Positions 41,897 through 53,273 of a stretch of 64,000 nucleotides of DNA are shown piece after piece. Both the position numbers and the translations under genes were made by a program. This DNA is from Rhynchopus sp. YZ270_cl-10 (lineage: Eukaryota; Euglenozoa; Diplonemea; Diplonemida; Diplonemidae): NCBI GenBank assembly GCA_964035575.1, contig OZ037843.1:1302001-1366000 (forward strand). Direction: 5' to 3'. Each line of letters opens with the position of its first letter. Within the stretch, counting starts at the first letter, position 1. The notes beneath the pieces were generated by a model. That model did no database searches. It worked only from the letters and a program-made list of their open reading frames with translations, and had not been told where the DNA came from.

Positions 41897-42400
41897 CGTC
41901 CTGGGCTGGACGTTAAATAGCATCCGGGGGAAATTACACCTAGTGTGACGCCTCCTGAAGTTCTATGACGGTTTACCTGAGGATGGAAAGTAGGGGCAGC
42001 AGCTCCGGAATGCCAAGACTAGAGCCCTTGGCATGGTGATGGACCCAGGTGAGTGACGTCACCTCCTCTTCAGCGAGTTGGGGGTCGCAAGGAGCGTTTT
42101 GATCCTCACTCCCCCCGTTGGTATATGATGAGGAACAATTCTAAAGTACACACCTACCCTAGCCACTTCCTCAGTGGCACAAACTGTTCGAGATGGTCAC
42201 AGGCGCACTGATTTTCCGAAAGTTGGAATCTCAGACAAAACGTCGTCATACCGCCATAAACACAGGCTTGGCGATACCTGATAGTAGGCAGGGGGGCACT
42301 GCCTTCCGACGTCGGTAGTTTGTGGCTAAACTTTGTACGTGCGGCCTTGATTTGATTAGCACGAATGACTTTTGGGGGGAACTGATATCAACCACACCAC
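41897..42400 (+). repeat. Upstream block F, P3 copy
   Basis: Starts CGTCCTGGGCTGGACG and runs to about 40 bases before the P3 start. The same block stands before P6 (62331-62740), where about 86 internal bases are absent. It contains a CCAAG...CTTGG hairpin. No frame is kept. Either an alternative promoter/leader or the tail of a retroelement. Confidence 0.65.
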
Positions 42401-42443
42401 ACATCCCCAGACACTCTCTTCCCTTTCTGTACACCTCAGAACA
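42391..42443 (+). promoter_or_regulatory. Putative trans-splice acceptor of P3
   Basis: Same tract and CTCAG-AACA leader as in the other copies. Confidence 0.55.
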
Positions 42444-45074
42444 ATGGTGTCATGCGGGATCCAGTCGCTGACAATGCTGCTGTGTGTGGTGCTGATTCTG
42501 TCGACAGGTGCGATCATCGGTGGCTTCACTCTGTCAACATGGGACGACCTTCTGGAGAAGGCACGTGACACAGGTGACGAGGGCTTCGGGATGTGTCTCG
42601 ACAGTGGTACGGCGGACATCGAAACGGTCTCGGCACGCTACCTGCGTTCTGTTCTTGGCAACGTGGACACAGCAGTGAAGGAGTACCTGAAGGTGCCTGA
42701 GCAGCTCGTGATGTCTATTGCCAACCTGGCACAGGCACACCACCCAAACATCAGCACGAACCCTGCCTTTGCAGCTTCCCATTTGCGTCCTGCAGTCATG
42801 TCTGCCTATCTGGCTGGGATGGCGTCTGGAATTCTACGCTTCGGTCACGAAGCGTACCCGTGGTGTGCGGCACATCCTATTCCGTGGAAGAGGGGTGACG
42901 GGTTTGCTGGGTGGGGCTCACGGCTTGGATATAGGACATTGTATACTGGGAGCGCTCCCCTAGCGGCAAATGATACCAGATTTATCGTGCTGTATTCAAC
43001 ACGTGACCCCTTTACGCTGGCAGATGGACTTTCCGACTATACTGTCCTTACAGAAAGCAACAAGCTGGGTGACATCAGAGACCCTTCACAGCCGTGTAAC
43101 CCGCAACCTGACCAGAACAAAGGCGAGATGATTGGACTGTGCATATTCCCCATCTCTATTGTCGAACCCCTGGGCGACCCGATGGCTGCCCAACGTGAGA
43201 GACAGATGTGGTACCTGGGTGCCGACGATCCACCACTCAACCCTGTGGACACTCTTGTTTATTCCAGCATGCAGGTGCAGTGGGACTACATGTCCTGGGA
43301 GCTGAGCTACACCTACACCCACCCAGATATGTACACGATGTACCCCAAGCAGGGCAAGCGTGTGGGTTCAGTGGTTGCCACCGTGACTGCGAAAGGGGTC
43401 TCTGACGTGGTGCGTGCACAGCTGCTCCCGAAGGACACTTCGTTGTACCTGGTGGATGACGATCGTGCATCTGGATCAGTGGGGACAGTTGTGGCGTATA
43501 ACAGAGGACGGCACGTGACGCACATGAGAACCCTGAGAGACGTCGGTGCCTACGTGGAAGTTGCGTACAGCATCAACATAACGAACCACTCGATGGAAGA
43601 CGCGACGTCGCACATCCCCTCAGTGATTGCAGAGCACGGACGGTTTGTGTTCACACACCCGCAGAACTACAGAGACCTTGTGGAGAAGACAGAGGACTCC
43701 TTCCTGAAGTGGTCTGACTCGAACGGCACGGAGTTCTGGACAGTCACGTCGACAATTGAACACAGAACAATCCTGTGGTATTCAACCCTTCTTGTGCCGA
43801 GGACGTCTGTGATGGATACGATTGATGCGTCGACGAATGCAATCCGTGCGAAGGTGGCATCAGATCTGTCCTCTGCAGACGCACAGAAGGAGGATGCGGT
43901 GACTGTGATGGTGATTGTGACGGCTGTTGCGGTGATAGGACTTCTTGCCATTGCTGTTGTGTTCACACGCTACATCACGTCACCTCTGCTGAAGCTTGGG
44001 AGAGAGATGGCAAGTGTGGCTGTGATGGACCTGGAGGCTGTGGACACGGGCCGTGCAGTGTCGCAGCTGAGTGAAGTGGGGATGATGCAGCGCAGCTTTG
44101 TTACCATGGTGGCGAACCTGGTGGAGTACCGGAACTACATGCCGCAGAGTGTGCTTGTCAACGAGAGTGAGGAGGAGGAAGAACCCACAGAATCAGCCGA
44201 GTCCACGCGGAAGTCGGGAACAAAAGGTGGGTCTGGTGACTCATCCCGTTCGGAGTCGTCGATGGCGCACAGCTCAGAGGTGGTGCAGAACCAGAAGGCA
44301 CTGCTGCGTGTGGAAGGGATGAAGAAGAAGAAGGTGTCGCTGGCACACATGAACGTCGTGTCGTGGCACGCCTTCTGCAAGAAGCGCAAGGACGCAGAGG
44401 TGCTCTCCGCACACGCAGGTGTGATTGAGAGGATCCTGACAGCAGTGCAGCACAACAAGGGTGTGTGCGACACGTTTGCTGGCGACAAGATGCTTGCCAC
44501 CTTCAACGCCTTTGTTCCGAAGTCGTCACACAGTGTTTCCTGTGTGAAGGCTGCACACGAAGCAGCAACAGCACTTGGTGATGTGCACACGATCTCGTAT
44601 GGGTGCACGACAGGCGAGGCACGTGTCGGGAACATGGGTTGCAACGGGATGAAGAAGGTGTCGATTCTTTCGCAGTCCATGTCGTGGGTGGTTGTGCTTG
44701 AGCGTTGGAACAAGAAGGAGAAGCTGAACGGTGTCATTGACCGCAACGTGTCACGTGAGACAGAGGGACAGGTGGTGCTCCGTTGTGCAGGTGCTGTGCT
44801 GTTCGAGAAGTTCAGTGAGAAGGTGCAGACTGTATTTGCTGTGAAGGGTCTGTGCAGCAGCGAAAACGAGGAGTGGATGTACCAGCTGGAGTCTGCCTCA
44901 AACAACCCGCACGCACTGTGGAACGAGGTCTTCGAGCACATCATCAGACAGGACTTTGAGAAGGCGTCTTCTCTGCTGGACAGCGTCGCTCAGGACCAAC
45001 GCACACCTTACGAAGAGCTTGTGGGCTATGTGGAGGCGAAGGCTTATGCACCGTTCGTTGTGAAAATGCACTGA
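42444..45074 (+). CDS. Receptor-like pseudo-cyclase P3
   Basis: 876 residues, same architecture and same catalytic losses as P1. The ectodomain belongs to the P1/P2 group, with changes such as YTGSAPLAANDTRF and DPFTLADGLSDYTV. The linker between HAMP and cyclase fold is replaced by a different acidic, Glu/Ser-rich stretch (ESEEEEEPTESAEST...), unlike any other copy. The HAMP stretch has LGREMAS as in P4, whereas the late cyclase region (VIDRNVSRETEG, LFEKFSEKVQ) groups with P5, again indicating exchange between copies. The start is the conserved ATG; the in-frame extension to 42372 is unique to this copy. Confidence 0.93.
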   Translation: MVSCGIQSLTMLLCVVLILSTGAIIGGFTLSTWDDLLEKARDTGDEGFGMCLDSGTADIETVSARYLRSVLGNVDTAVKEYLKVPEQLVMSIANLAQAHHPNISTNPAFAASHLRPAVMSAYLAGMASGILRFGHEAYPWCAAHPIPWKRGDGFAGWGSRLGYRTLYTGSAPLAANDTRFIVLYSTRDPFTLADGLSDYTVLTESNKLGDIRDPSQPCNPQPDQNKGEMIGLCIFPISIVEPLGDPMAAQRERQMWYLGADDPPLNPVDTLVYSSMQVQWDYMSWELSYTYTHPDMYTMYPKQGKRVGSVVATVTAKGVSDVVRAQLLPKDTSLYLVDDDRASGSVGTVVAYNRGRHVTHMRTLRDVGAYVEVAYSINITNHSMEDATSHIPSVIAEHGRFVFTHPQNYRDLVEKTEDSFLKWSDSNGTEFWTVTSTIEHRTILWYSTLLVPRTSVMDTIDASTNAIRAKVASDLSSADAQKEDAVTVMVIVTAVAVIGLLAIAVVFTRYITSPLLKLGREMASVAVMDLEAVDTGRAVSQLSEVGMMQRSFVTMVANLVEYRNYMPQSVLVNESEEEEEPTESAESTRKSGTKGGSGDSSRSESSMAHSSEVVQNQKALLRVEGMKKKKVSLAHMNVVSWHAFCKKRKDAEVLSAHAGVIERILTAVQHNKGVCDTFAGDKMLATFNAFVPKSSHSVSCVKAAHEAATALGDVHTISYGCTTGEARVGNMGCNGMKKVSILSQSMSWVVVLERWNKKEKLNGVIDRNVSRETEGQVVLRCAGAVLFEKFSEKVQTVFAVKGLCSSENEEWMYQLESASNNPHALWNEVFEHIIRQDFEKASSLLDSVAQDQRTPYEELVGYVEAKAYAPFVVKMH

Positions 45075-46410
45075 GTTTGTCTTTCATTGTTATTGTTCTG
45101 TGCAGCGTAATATTGTCACATTCATGTGCACTTATGTTTGTGTCGTGTGTGTTTCCTCTCCATGAAGCGCCAGTGCACACCTCAGATGCACTGTATTCTT
45201 GTTGTATTGTTTTGGGTGGTGTTTCCGTTTGCTCTTTATTTGTTTTTGTACTTTAATTTGCCTTGAGATGTGGGAATGCACGATTGCACCCACACAGATC
45301 AGTGGTCCTCTGTATCTGACACGCCCTGCAGGGTCGTGTGAGTGCCGCAGTGTCACTCCTGGAGAGCCTTCCGCACAGCTGTGGCACTGTGGCAGCGCTC
45401 TGCAGTGTCCTGCTCTCAAGGGTTTTGTTGTTTTCTTCATTAATTGTGCTATATTTGTGTTCTTTGTGTGAAGTGACTTTACAGTCACTGCTGAACAAGG
45501 TAAAACAAAAAGCTGGCTAGAAAAGTTCGAGAGTGTTGGTTTATTTTCGAACAAATTTTATTATCTGACACCCGTACCCAAAACGTAAGCAGCACTTTCA
45601 GTCAGCCCGAGCCGAAGGCGAGGGAAATACGAATCTGAGGGAGCTGGCACCTCGCAAAGAGAAAAATCCTCAATTTCTACCAGGAGTTTGTAATTTTATT
45701 GCCTCAAAATAGTGCCGAAAGCCAAAATCTACTGAATCAATGTCAGGGACGACCTGTCAGCGACCTGTCAATATCGGCCCACCCTGGAGCACCATTTGTG
45801 TTTACTTTTTCCTTTTTACTTGTGTAGCGGAAGCACCTGGAACGCACTGCTTTCCATCGTTTTCAGCTCAAATACTCTATCATCAGTTTATACACGATTG
45901 TTATGTCAAATGTAAAAGAAAACAGACCGCATGCTGTCAGAAAAAGGCACACCTCACCTCACCCCACCCTCCGTTTTCGCTTCTCCGTGCTTCACATCAC
46001 GCCTCGAATATCCCTCACACTGCGTGGGGAAGTACAGAAGCCTCTGACACAGTGTTCTGTGAGTCTCCCATGTACATTGAAGTGGCCTTTGGATCACCGT
46101 TGGGTTGGTCACTGTATCCCCAGCCTGTGCGGATGAGTCACACAGTACACCGCAAAGTAGGTGGGTACGTGCCGCCAATACAACGTGACGTCCTACATTA
46201 GCCCTCGTCACCCAAAACTGCATACTGTACGGAAAGCAACAAAGACCTCCTCTTTGGCGCGTCCACAGCATCGTGTGTCACGTTGTGTACCGTTGGTTGC
46301 CTTCTTCGCTGATGTGCAGGTGCTGACCAGCGATAAGGTATTGCCCAAGGCTCACATACACAGAATCCACCCCACATACTTTTGCCTTGTCTTGCATCCT
46401 GTGTCCCCGC
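45075..46410. other. P3-P4 spacer
   Basis: At 1.4 kb, the shortest spacer of the array and free of obvious insertions. 45075-45780 has no match to other flanks and no supported gene. 45790-46410 is the upstream block shared with P2 (29740-30380). Confidence 0.6.
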
Positions 46411-46463
46411 ACCACACCACACCTCCCCAGACACTCTCTTCCCTTTCTGTACACCTCAGAACA
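46411..46463 (+). promoter_or_regulatory. Putative trans-splice acceptor of P4
   Basis: Same tract and CTCAG-AACA leader as in the other copies. Confidence 0.55.
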
Positions 46464-49076
46464 ATGGTGTCATGCGGGATCCAGTCGCTGACAATGCTGC
46501 TGTGTGTGGTGCTGATTCTGTCGACAGGTGCGATCATCGGTGGCTTCACTCTGTCAACATGGGACGACCTTCTGGAGAAGGCACGTGACACAGGTGACGA
46601 GGGCTTCGGGATGTGTCTCGACAGTGGTACGGCGGACATCGAAACGGTCTCGGCACGCTACCTGCGCTCTGTTCTTGGCAACGTGGACACGGCAGTGAAG
46701 GAGTACCTGAAGGTGCCTGAGCAGCTCGTCGTCACGCTGGCCACTCTGGCACAGGCGTACCACCCAAACATCAGCACGAGCCCCGAATTTTCTACTAATA
46801 TGCGTCCTGCAGTCATGTCCGCCATGGTGGCTGGGAAGGCGTCTGGCCTTCTCCAGATCGGTCACGAAGCGTACCCGTGGTGTGCGGCACATCCTGTTCC
46901 GTGGAAGAGGGGTGACGGGTTTGCAGGGTGGGGCTCACGCACCTCACTCAGGATCCTGAACTCTGCGAGTGGTGTGCCACCTACTAACGGCACCAAGGTT
47001 ATCCTCCTCTACGAGTCGCGTGACCACGTGACGCTGGCAGAGGGACTTTCCGACTACTCAATCTACACAGAAATCAACCGGATGGGCGGCATCAGAGACC
47101 CCTCAGCACCGTGCAACTACCGACCTGACTACAACAAGAACCAATACCGTGGACTGTGCTTCTTTCCCGTCGCTAATGCTGAACCCCTGGGTGACCCAAT
47201 CATTGCCCAGCGTGGGCGACAGATGCACTTTCTGGGTGCCGATGACCCACCACTCAACCCTGTGGACACGCTTGTCTACTCACGCATGCAGATTACATGG
47301 GACTACATGTCCTGGGAGCTGAGCTACACCTACACCCACCCAGATATGTACACGATGTACCCCAAGCAGGGCAAACGTGTGGGTTCAGTAGTTGCCACCG
47401 TGACTGCAGACGGAGTGACCGACGTGGTGCGTGCACAGCTGCTCCCGAAGGACACGTCGCTGTACGTGGTGGAGGACGACCGTGCATCTGGATCAGTCGG
47501 TACACTTGTTGCGTACAACAGAGGACGGCACGTGGTGATGTCGCCAATAACCACTTCGCAGGGTAATATAGTACACGTTGCATCGAGCATCAACATAACG
47601 AACCACTCGATGGAAGACGCAACGTCGCACATCCCCTCAGTGATTGCAGAGCACGGGCGGTTTGTGTTCACACACCCGCAGAACTACAGAGACCTTGTGG
47701 AGAAGACAGAGGACTCCTTCCTGAAGTGGTCTGACTCGAACGGCACAGAGTTCTGGACAATCACGTCGACAATTGAACACAAAACAATCTTCTGGTATTC
47801 AACCCTTCTTGTGCCGAGGACGTCTGTGATGGATACGATTGATGCGTCGACGAATGCAATCCGTGCGAAGGTGGCATCAGATCTGTCCTCTGCAGACGCA
47901 CAGAAGGAGGATGCGGTGACTGTGATGGTGATTGTGACGGCTGTTGCGGTGATAGGACTTCTTGCCATTGCTGTTGTGTTCACACGCTACATCACGTCAC
48001 CTCTGCTGAAGCTTGGGAGAGAGATGGCAAGTGTGGCTGTGATGGACCTGGAGGCTGTGGACACGGGCCGTGCAGTGTCGCAGCTGAGTGAAGTGGGGAT
48101 GATGCAGCGCAGCTTTGTTACCATGGTGGCGAACCTGGTGGAGTACCGGAACTACATGCCGCAGAGTGTGCTTGTCAACGACAGCGACAAAGAGGAAGTG
48201 TCAGAGACAGAGTCCTCACATGACATGAAGTCGCAGTCAGGCATGTCCAGGCATTCACGTGCGTCACCCAGTTCAGTTGTTACGATGCAGAACCAGAAGG
48301 CACTGCTGCGTGTGGACGGGATGAAGAAGAAGAAGGTGTCGCTGGCACACATGAACGTCGTGTCGTGGCACGCCTTCTGCAAGAAGCGCAAGGACGCAGA
48401 GGTGCTCTCCGCACACGCAGGTGTGATTGAGAGGATCCTGACAGCAGTGCAGCACAACAAGGGTGTGTGCGACACGTTCTCTGGCGACAAGATGCTTGCC
48501 ACCTTCAACGCCTTTGTTCCGAAGTCGTCACACAGTGTTTCCTGTGTGCAGGCTGCACACGAAGTAGCAACAGCACTTGGTGATGTGCACACGATCTCGT
48601 ATGGGTGCACGACAGGCGAGGCACGTGTCGGGAACATGGGTTGCAACGGGATGAAGAAGGTGTCGATTCTTTCGCAGTCCATGTCGTGGGTGGTTGTGCT
48701 TGAGCGTTGGAACAAGAAGCACAACCTGCACGGTGTTGTTGACCTCAACATTTCACGTGAGGCTGAGGGACAGGTGGTGCTCCAATGTGCAGGTGCTGTG
48801 CTGTACGAGAAGTTCAGTGAGAACGCACAGACTGTATTTGCTGTGAAGGGTCTGTGCAGCAGCGAAAACGAGGAGTGGATGTACCAGCTGGAGTCTGCCT
48901 CAAACAACCCGCACGCACTGTGGAACGAGGTCTTCGAGCACATCATCAGACAGGACTTTGAGAAGGCGTCTTCTCTGCTGGACAGCGTCGCTCAGGACCA
49001 ACGCACACCTTACGAAACACTTATGGGCTATGTGCGGGAGAAGGCTTATGCACCGTTCGTTGTGGATCTGTACTGA
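46464..49076 (+). CDS. Receptor-like pseudo-cyclase P4
   Basis: 870 residues with the shared architecture. The ectodomain is clearly different from P1-P3 between about residues 85 and 265: it has SPEFSTNMRPAV, LLQIGHEAYPW and a SRTSLRILNSASGVPPTNGT block, partly shared with P6. A second variable block (VVMSPITTSQGNIVHVA) lies just before SINITNHS. The membrane/HAMP stretch is P3-like (VMVIVTA, LGREMAS), while the C-terminus is P2-like (VDLNISREAEG, MGYVREKAYAP). The frame is open upstream to 46161 in this copy only, so the conserved ATG is preferred. Cyclase-fold catalytic residues are lost as in P1. Confidence 0.93.
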   Translation: MVSCGIQSLTMLLCVVLILSTGAIIGGFTLSTWDDLLEKARDTGDEGFGMCLDSGTADIETVSARYLRSVLGNVDTAVKEYLKVPEQLVVTLATLAQAYHPNISTSPEFSTNMRPAVMSAMVAGKASGLLQIGHEAYPWCAAHPVPWKRGDGFAGWGSRTSLRILNSASGVPPTNGTKVILLYESRDHVTLAEGLSDYSIYTEINRMGGIRDPSAPCNYRPDYNKNQYRGLCFFPVANAEPLGDPIIAQRGRQMHFLGADDPPLNPVDTLVYSRMQITWDYMSWELSYTYTHPDMYTMYPKQGKRVGSVVATVTADGVTDVVRAQLLPKDTSLYVVEDDRASGSVGTLVAYNRGRHVVMSPITTSQGNIVHVASSINITNHSMEDATSHIPSVIAEHGRFVFTHPQNYRDLVEKTEDSFLKWSDSNGTEFWTITSTIEHKTIFWYSTLLVPRTSVMDTIDASTNAIRAKVASDLSSADAQKEDAVTVMVIVTAVAVIGLLAIAVVFTRYITSPLLKLGREMASVAVMDLEAVDTGRAVSQLSEVGMMQRSFVTMVANLVEYRNYMPQSVLVNDSDKEEVSETESSHDMKSQSGMSRHSRASPSSVVTMQNQKALLRVDGMKKKKVSLAHMNVVSWHAFCKKRKDAEVLSAHAGVIERILTAVQHNKGVCDTFSGDKMLATFNAFVPKSSHSVSCVQAAHEVATALGDVHTISYGCTTGEARVGNMGCNGMKKVSILSQSMSWVVVLERWNKKHNLHGVVDLNISREAEGQVVLQCAGAVLYEKFSENAQTVFAVKGLCSSENEEWMYQLESASNNPHALWNEVFEHIIRQDFEKASSLLDSVAQDQRTPYETLMGYVREKAYAPFVVDLY

Positions 49077-49782
49077 GGTCAGGGTATTCCTTCCTTCCTT
49101 CCTTTAGGTAGGTGTCACCATGTTTTGTCCGCATATTATCCAAATTGTCAAGGTCTCAAATATTCTTGGAGAAAAACCACAATCTGCCAATATGAATAGA
49201 AATCTTGAAAGCCATGAGTACTTTCTTGTTGAAGACCTTCACTTGTGTCCACATTGTTTATGTTTTAGTTTCTTGTTTTTTACTTTTTTTCTGATTGTTT
49301 GCAGCACACTCTCCCCTTATTGATTCTCACAAGGCAGCACACAAGAAATGCTAGTATAGGTGTCATGAAACCGTTTGTCATGCTACCTTAGTTGTGCAGC
49401 ATTGTTTCTCATGTGGGAAGACTGTGCTCGCGACTGTGCACGCTAATCATTGCTCACCCCACCTGAATGGGTTTTGATCAGGTTTTTGGCGCACTAACGA
49501 AAACCTGATCACAAAAAGCACTGTGATAGTGATGTAGTACTTTTTTCTAGAAGTGATATTTATTCTGTTGTGCTGTGTGTGTCAATCCCTCCTTTGTGTG
49601 TGTGTGACTAAGCCACTTGCGGCTTAGGTTCATCTTATTCCATTCTTCGTTTTGTCCTCCACAGAAAACCCTACACCTCTGCCCCGTTCCACAATAGTTC
49701 GATTGTCTACAGCTGTACGAGGGACGGCTTGGTAGAAATGTTACGTCCCCGCATCCTGAGTGTGTGCACGTTGTCAATTTTC
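49077..49782. other. 3' flank of P4
   Basis: 49319-49760 matches the P2 flank (33085-33510), including the GATCAGG hairpin at 49476-49510. The match stops at GCATCC (about 49756), where the P4-P5 repeat block begins. No gene. Confidence 0.7.
49608..49627. other. CTAAGC...GCTTAG hairpin, copy 4
   Basis: Identical in stem and loop to the P2 copy at 33364-33383. Confidence 0.6.
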
Positions 49783-52700
49783 CCAACCTTCCTGTATACA
49801 CGCGTCAGCAACCAATACAGGTAGTGTATTGAAATGATTCTGGGGGGGGGGGTAAGGGGTCTAATTTTAATTTCGTCGATTTTGAGAAAATTTTTGGCCA
49901 AAAATGGGCCCCACGAAAAAGGAACCGGGCTCATATTTCTCAAAATTTAAGTGGTCAAAAAATTGTCCAATTTTCCGAAATGACCCCACCGCTGCACGGG
50001 CGGAGCCCAAAAATGCAAATAAGCCACTTTTCCCAACCTTCCTGTCTACACGCGTCAGCAACCAATACAGGTAGTGTATTGAAATGATTCTGGGGGGGGG
50101 AAAACACCAAAAAACGGCCAAAAAAAGTACCTAAAGTGTCCAAAACAGGTCGGAATGGACTCACAGGACCTCCCTGGGGTAGGTTTGTGCCCAAGCAGCT
50201 GTCATGACGTCGAAATTTTGCTGTTTTTTTGATTTTTTTGTCCAAAAATGGCCATTTTACCCAACATGGCCAAAACCGTCAAAAGGCCACTTTTTCACTA
50301 TTTTTTTGCATTTTTTCATATTCTGAGTCGCCCTTAGCATGGATTTTCGGGTCACAGGGTGTTTCTGACCCATTTCTGGGTGGGTATGAGGGGTGGTTTG
50401 TGGGTACTTTGCGCGGAAGTCCAAAAAAGTCAAAATGCCTCACCCGTCCTGAAGGTTTTGCCCCCACCTAGGGGGGGGGGGTAGGGGCCGCAGTCCCCTA
50501 AGGAAATTATGTAACAATAATTCATTTTGCCACTTTTTGGCGTATAGTGGCCACAACCTGCAGAGAACCACCCCAGAATAGGTCAGAAACACCCTGTGAG
50601 GCAAAATTGGGTGAAAATTCGACTCCAGAATGTGAAAAAATGGGAAAAAATAGCAAAAAACTGGCTTTTTGGGGGTTTTGGCCATTTCGGCCAAAACCCC
50701 GATTTTTCATGAAAAAACATGAAAAAAACACCAAATTCGATGTTTCAGAGAGTCATTTGAGACCTATTTTGCCCCAAAAACGTGCTTGGAGTCCATTCTC
50801 GCCTGTTTTTCACATTTTTACGCCTTTTCTTTGGTGAATTTGGCCAAAATTTGGTCAAAATGACCCCCTGTCCACCCCCTGTCTACCCCCTGTCCAAGGC
50901 CAGGATTTTTCCCCTGGCCATCACATAAAGTAGGGTATGGTGCAAATTTTGGTACATACCCCCCCAAAAAATGGTCTGCGGACCCAACGGAACCGTTTTT
51001 TTACCCTTTGGAGGACTCAGAAGCACTAGAAATGGGGAAAATGAGTGAAAAATTGCCCTCCCCCCCAGAGAGGGGGGTAGGGGCGGTTTTTGGGCTAAAA
51101 AATGCCAAATTAGGGCCGCCAGAGGCCTCTTGGGGTCACTCTCCTGTGGAAATCGTACTCCTAGGGGTCCTGTGGGCCTGATTTCGACGAGCTGCACCCT
51201 TTTGGGCCCCCCGAACCGATCTTGGTTTGAAATATTGAGTCGAATATGACCCCTGGACAGGGGGTAGACAGGGGTCATTTTGACCTCAAAACACCAAAAA
51301 GCGGCCAAAAAAAGTACCTAAAGTGTCCAAAACAGGTCGGAATAGACTCACGGGACATCCCTGGGGTAGTTTTGTGTCCAAGCAGCTGTCATGATGTCGA
51401 AATTTTACAATTTTTTTGAAAATTTGGTCAAAAATGGTCATTTGTCCCAAAATGGCCCAAATGGCCGTTTTGTGCTTTATTTTCCATTTTTTTTGTGTTT
51501 CTGGTAATCAGTCACCCAAAAAAGAGGACACATTTTTGCCATATCATACATATTTGTTCGGTTCCTCCCATTTTTTGTGCAATTTTTCGTGTTTTTTGCA
51601 TTTTTTTTGCATTTTTTTTGACCAAAACTTAGTGAAACTTAGCAAAACTTAGTGAAACTTGGTGAAAATTTGCTGGAAAAACCCCCAACAAAACCATTTC
51701 TTGAGCGGAATACCCCCCTGTATGGGTAATTGTGGTTGAAAATAGGTGCCTAGAATATGTTCTGAGTGGTTTTGGGGGTGAAATAGCCCCAAATACCCCC
51801 ACAAAGCAAAAAATGTGCCAAAATTGGCCATTTTGCCCCAAATGGCCAAAAAGGCTGAAAATCCTATTTTTTCACACTTTTTTCACTTTCTGAGGTGCCA
51901 AACCATGAAATTCTGGGTCACACTGCCCCGGAAACCTATTTTGGGTGTCAGACACACCCTGAGGTGCCCACTAGATGCCCAAAAAATGACGAAATAATTA
52001 TTGTTACATAATTTCCTTAGGGGACTGCGGCCCCTAGGGGGGGGGGGGGGGGGGGGTAGGGGGTACGACTCCAGCCATTTTTGGCGCACGGAAAATTCAT
52101 TTGGCATTATCTGGTCATCTCCAAGGCAACTGCGGGTGAAAAACACCCTCAGAGTGGGTCACAGGGGGCCTGTGGGTCGAAAAACGACCCAGAAGTCACC
52201 CCAGAATACAAAAAAATGGAAAAAAATAGTGAAAAAACGGCTTTTTTCACGTTTTGGCCACTTTGGGCAAAATAGCGATTTTTCGAGAAAAAAATCAAAA
52301 ACCGGGATATTTTTTGACATCACAAAGCCTCCTTTGGCACAAATATACCCCAAAAGTGGCCTGTGAGTCCATTCCAACCTGTTTTGGACATATTTGACAC
52401 TTTTGGAAGTGTTTTTTTGGTGTTTTTAGGTCAAAAAAATGCCCAAGACGTCCCCAAGACATCCCCAAGACACTTTGCACACCCCCTGTTACGGTCATAT
52501 TTTTTTCGTTTTTTTGCCTGAAACCCCCAAAATACCCCTCCCGGACCCCACATAGTCCCGAATATCCATCACACACCCGGTATATTTGTGCCAAAGGAGG
52601 CTTTGTGATGTCAAAAAATATCCCGGTTTTTGATTTTTTTCTCGAAAAATCGCTATTTTGCCCAAAGTGGCCAAAACGTGAAAAAAGCCGTTTTTTCACT

Positions 52701-53062
52701 ATTTTTTTCCATTTTTTTGTATTCTGGGGTGGCTTCTGGGTCGTTTTTCGACCCACAGGCCCCCTGTGACCCACTCTGAGGGTGTTTTTCACCCGCAGTT
52801 GCCTTGGAGATGACCAGATAATGCCAAATGAATTTTCCGTGCGCAAAAAATGGCTGGAGTCGTACCCCCTAAGGGGGGGGGGGTAAGGGGTCTAATTTTA
52901 ATTTCGTCGATTTTGAGAAAATTTTTGGCCAAAAATGGGCCCCACGTATAAGGAACCGGGCTCATATTTCTCAAAATTTAAGTGGTCAAAAAATTGTCCA
53001 ATTTTCCGAAATGACCCCACCGCTGCACGGGCGGAGCCCAAAAATGCAAATAAGCCACTTTT
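49783..53062. repeat. 3.2-kb block of direct and inverted repeats
   Basis: 49842-50031 recurs at 52873-53062. 49783-49849 recurs at 50033-50099. 50101-50275 recurs at 51290-51465. The rest is CCAAAAATGGCC-rich, A/T-rich sequence with minisatellites (CCCCCTGTC near 50866) and G runs. A related 130-base module occurs at about 61780 and 61995. Open frames of up to 183 codons are low-complexity and not conserved. No element ends could be fixed. Confidence 0.75.
52060..52870. repeat. Large palindrome, 290-bp arms
   Basis: Arms 52060-52349 and 52579-52870 are inverse copies with only about two differences seen and a 229-base spacer. Such near-identity points to a recent inverted duplication. No gene in arms or spacer. 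Confidence 0.92.
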
Positions 53063-53273
53063 TGGTTTCATTGAAATGATGCGGCTGACACTGAGGAATT
53101 ATGGTTTACGGCGTCCCATTGAGGGGGCGAACCCTTTTTAATTTTTTGTTTTCTTGAAATGTGTAATTTCATGTTTTCGCGAAAAAAATACGAACTGATC
53201 CTACAAGGGTTGAAGGAAGGTGTGTGGAAAACAATATTAACAAGAACAACTAATTGCTAAGAAAAATAATGGG

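Noticed and set aside
46161-46463. N-terminal extension of P4 (101 extra codons), and similar extensions of P1, P2, P3 and P5
   Set aside because: The extensions differ in sequence and frame content between copies, whereas the ATG followed by VSCGIQSL is common to all and follows the splice-acceptor-like tract.
52295-52846. 183-codon minus-strand frame in the large palindrome
   Set aside because: It spans both arms of the inverted repeat, is low-complexity, and its halves encode complementary-strand versions of the same DNA.
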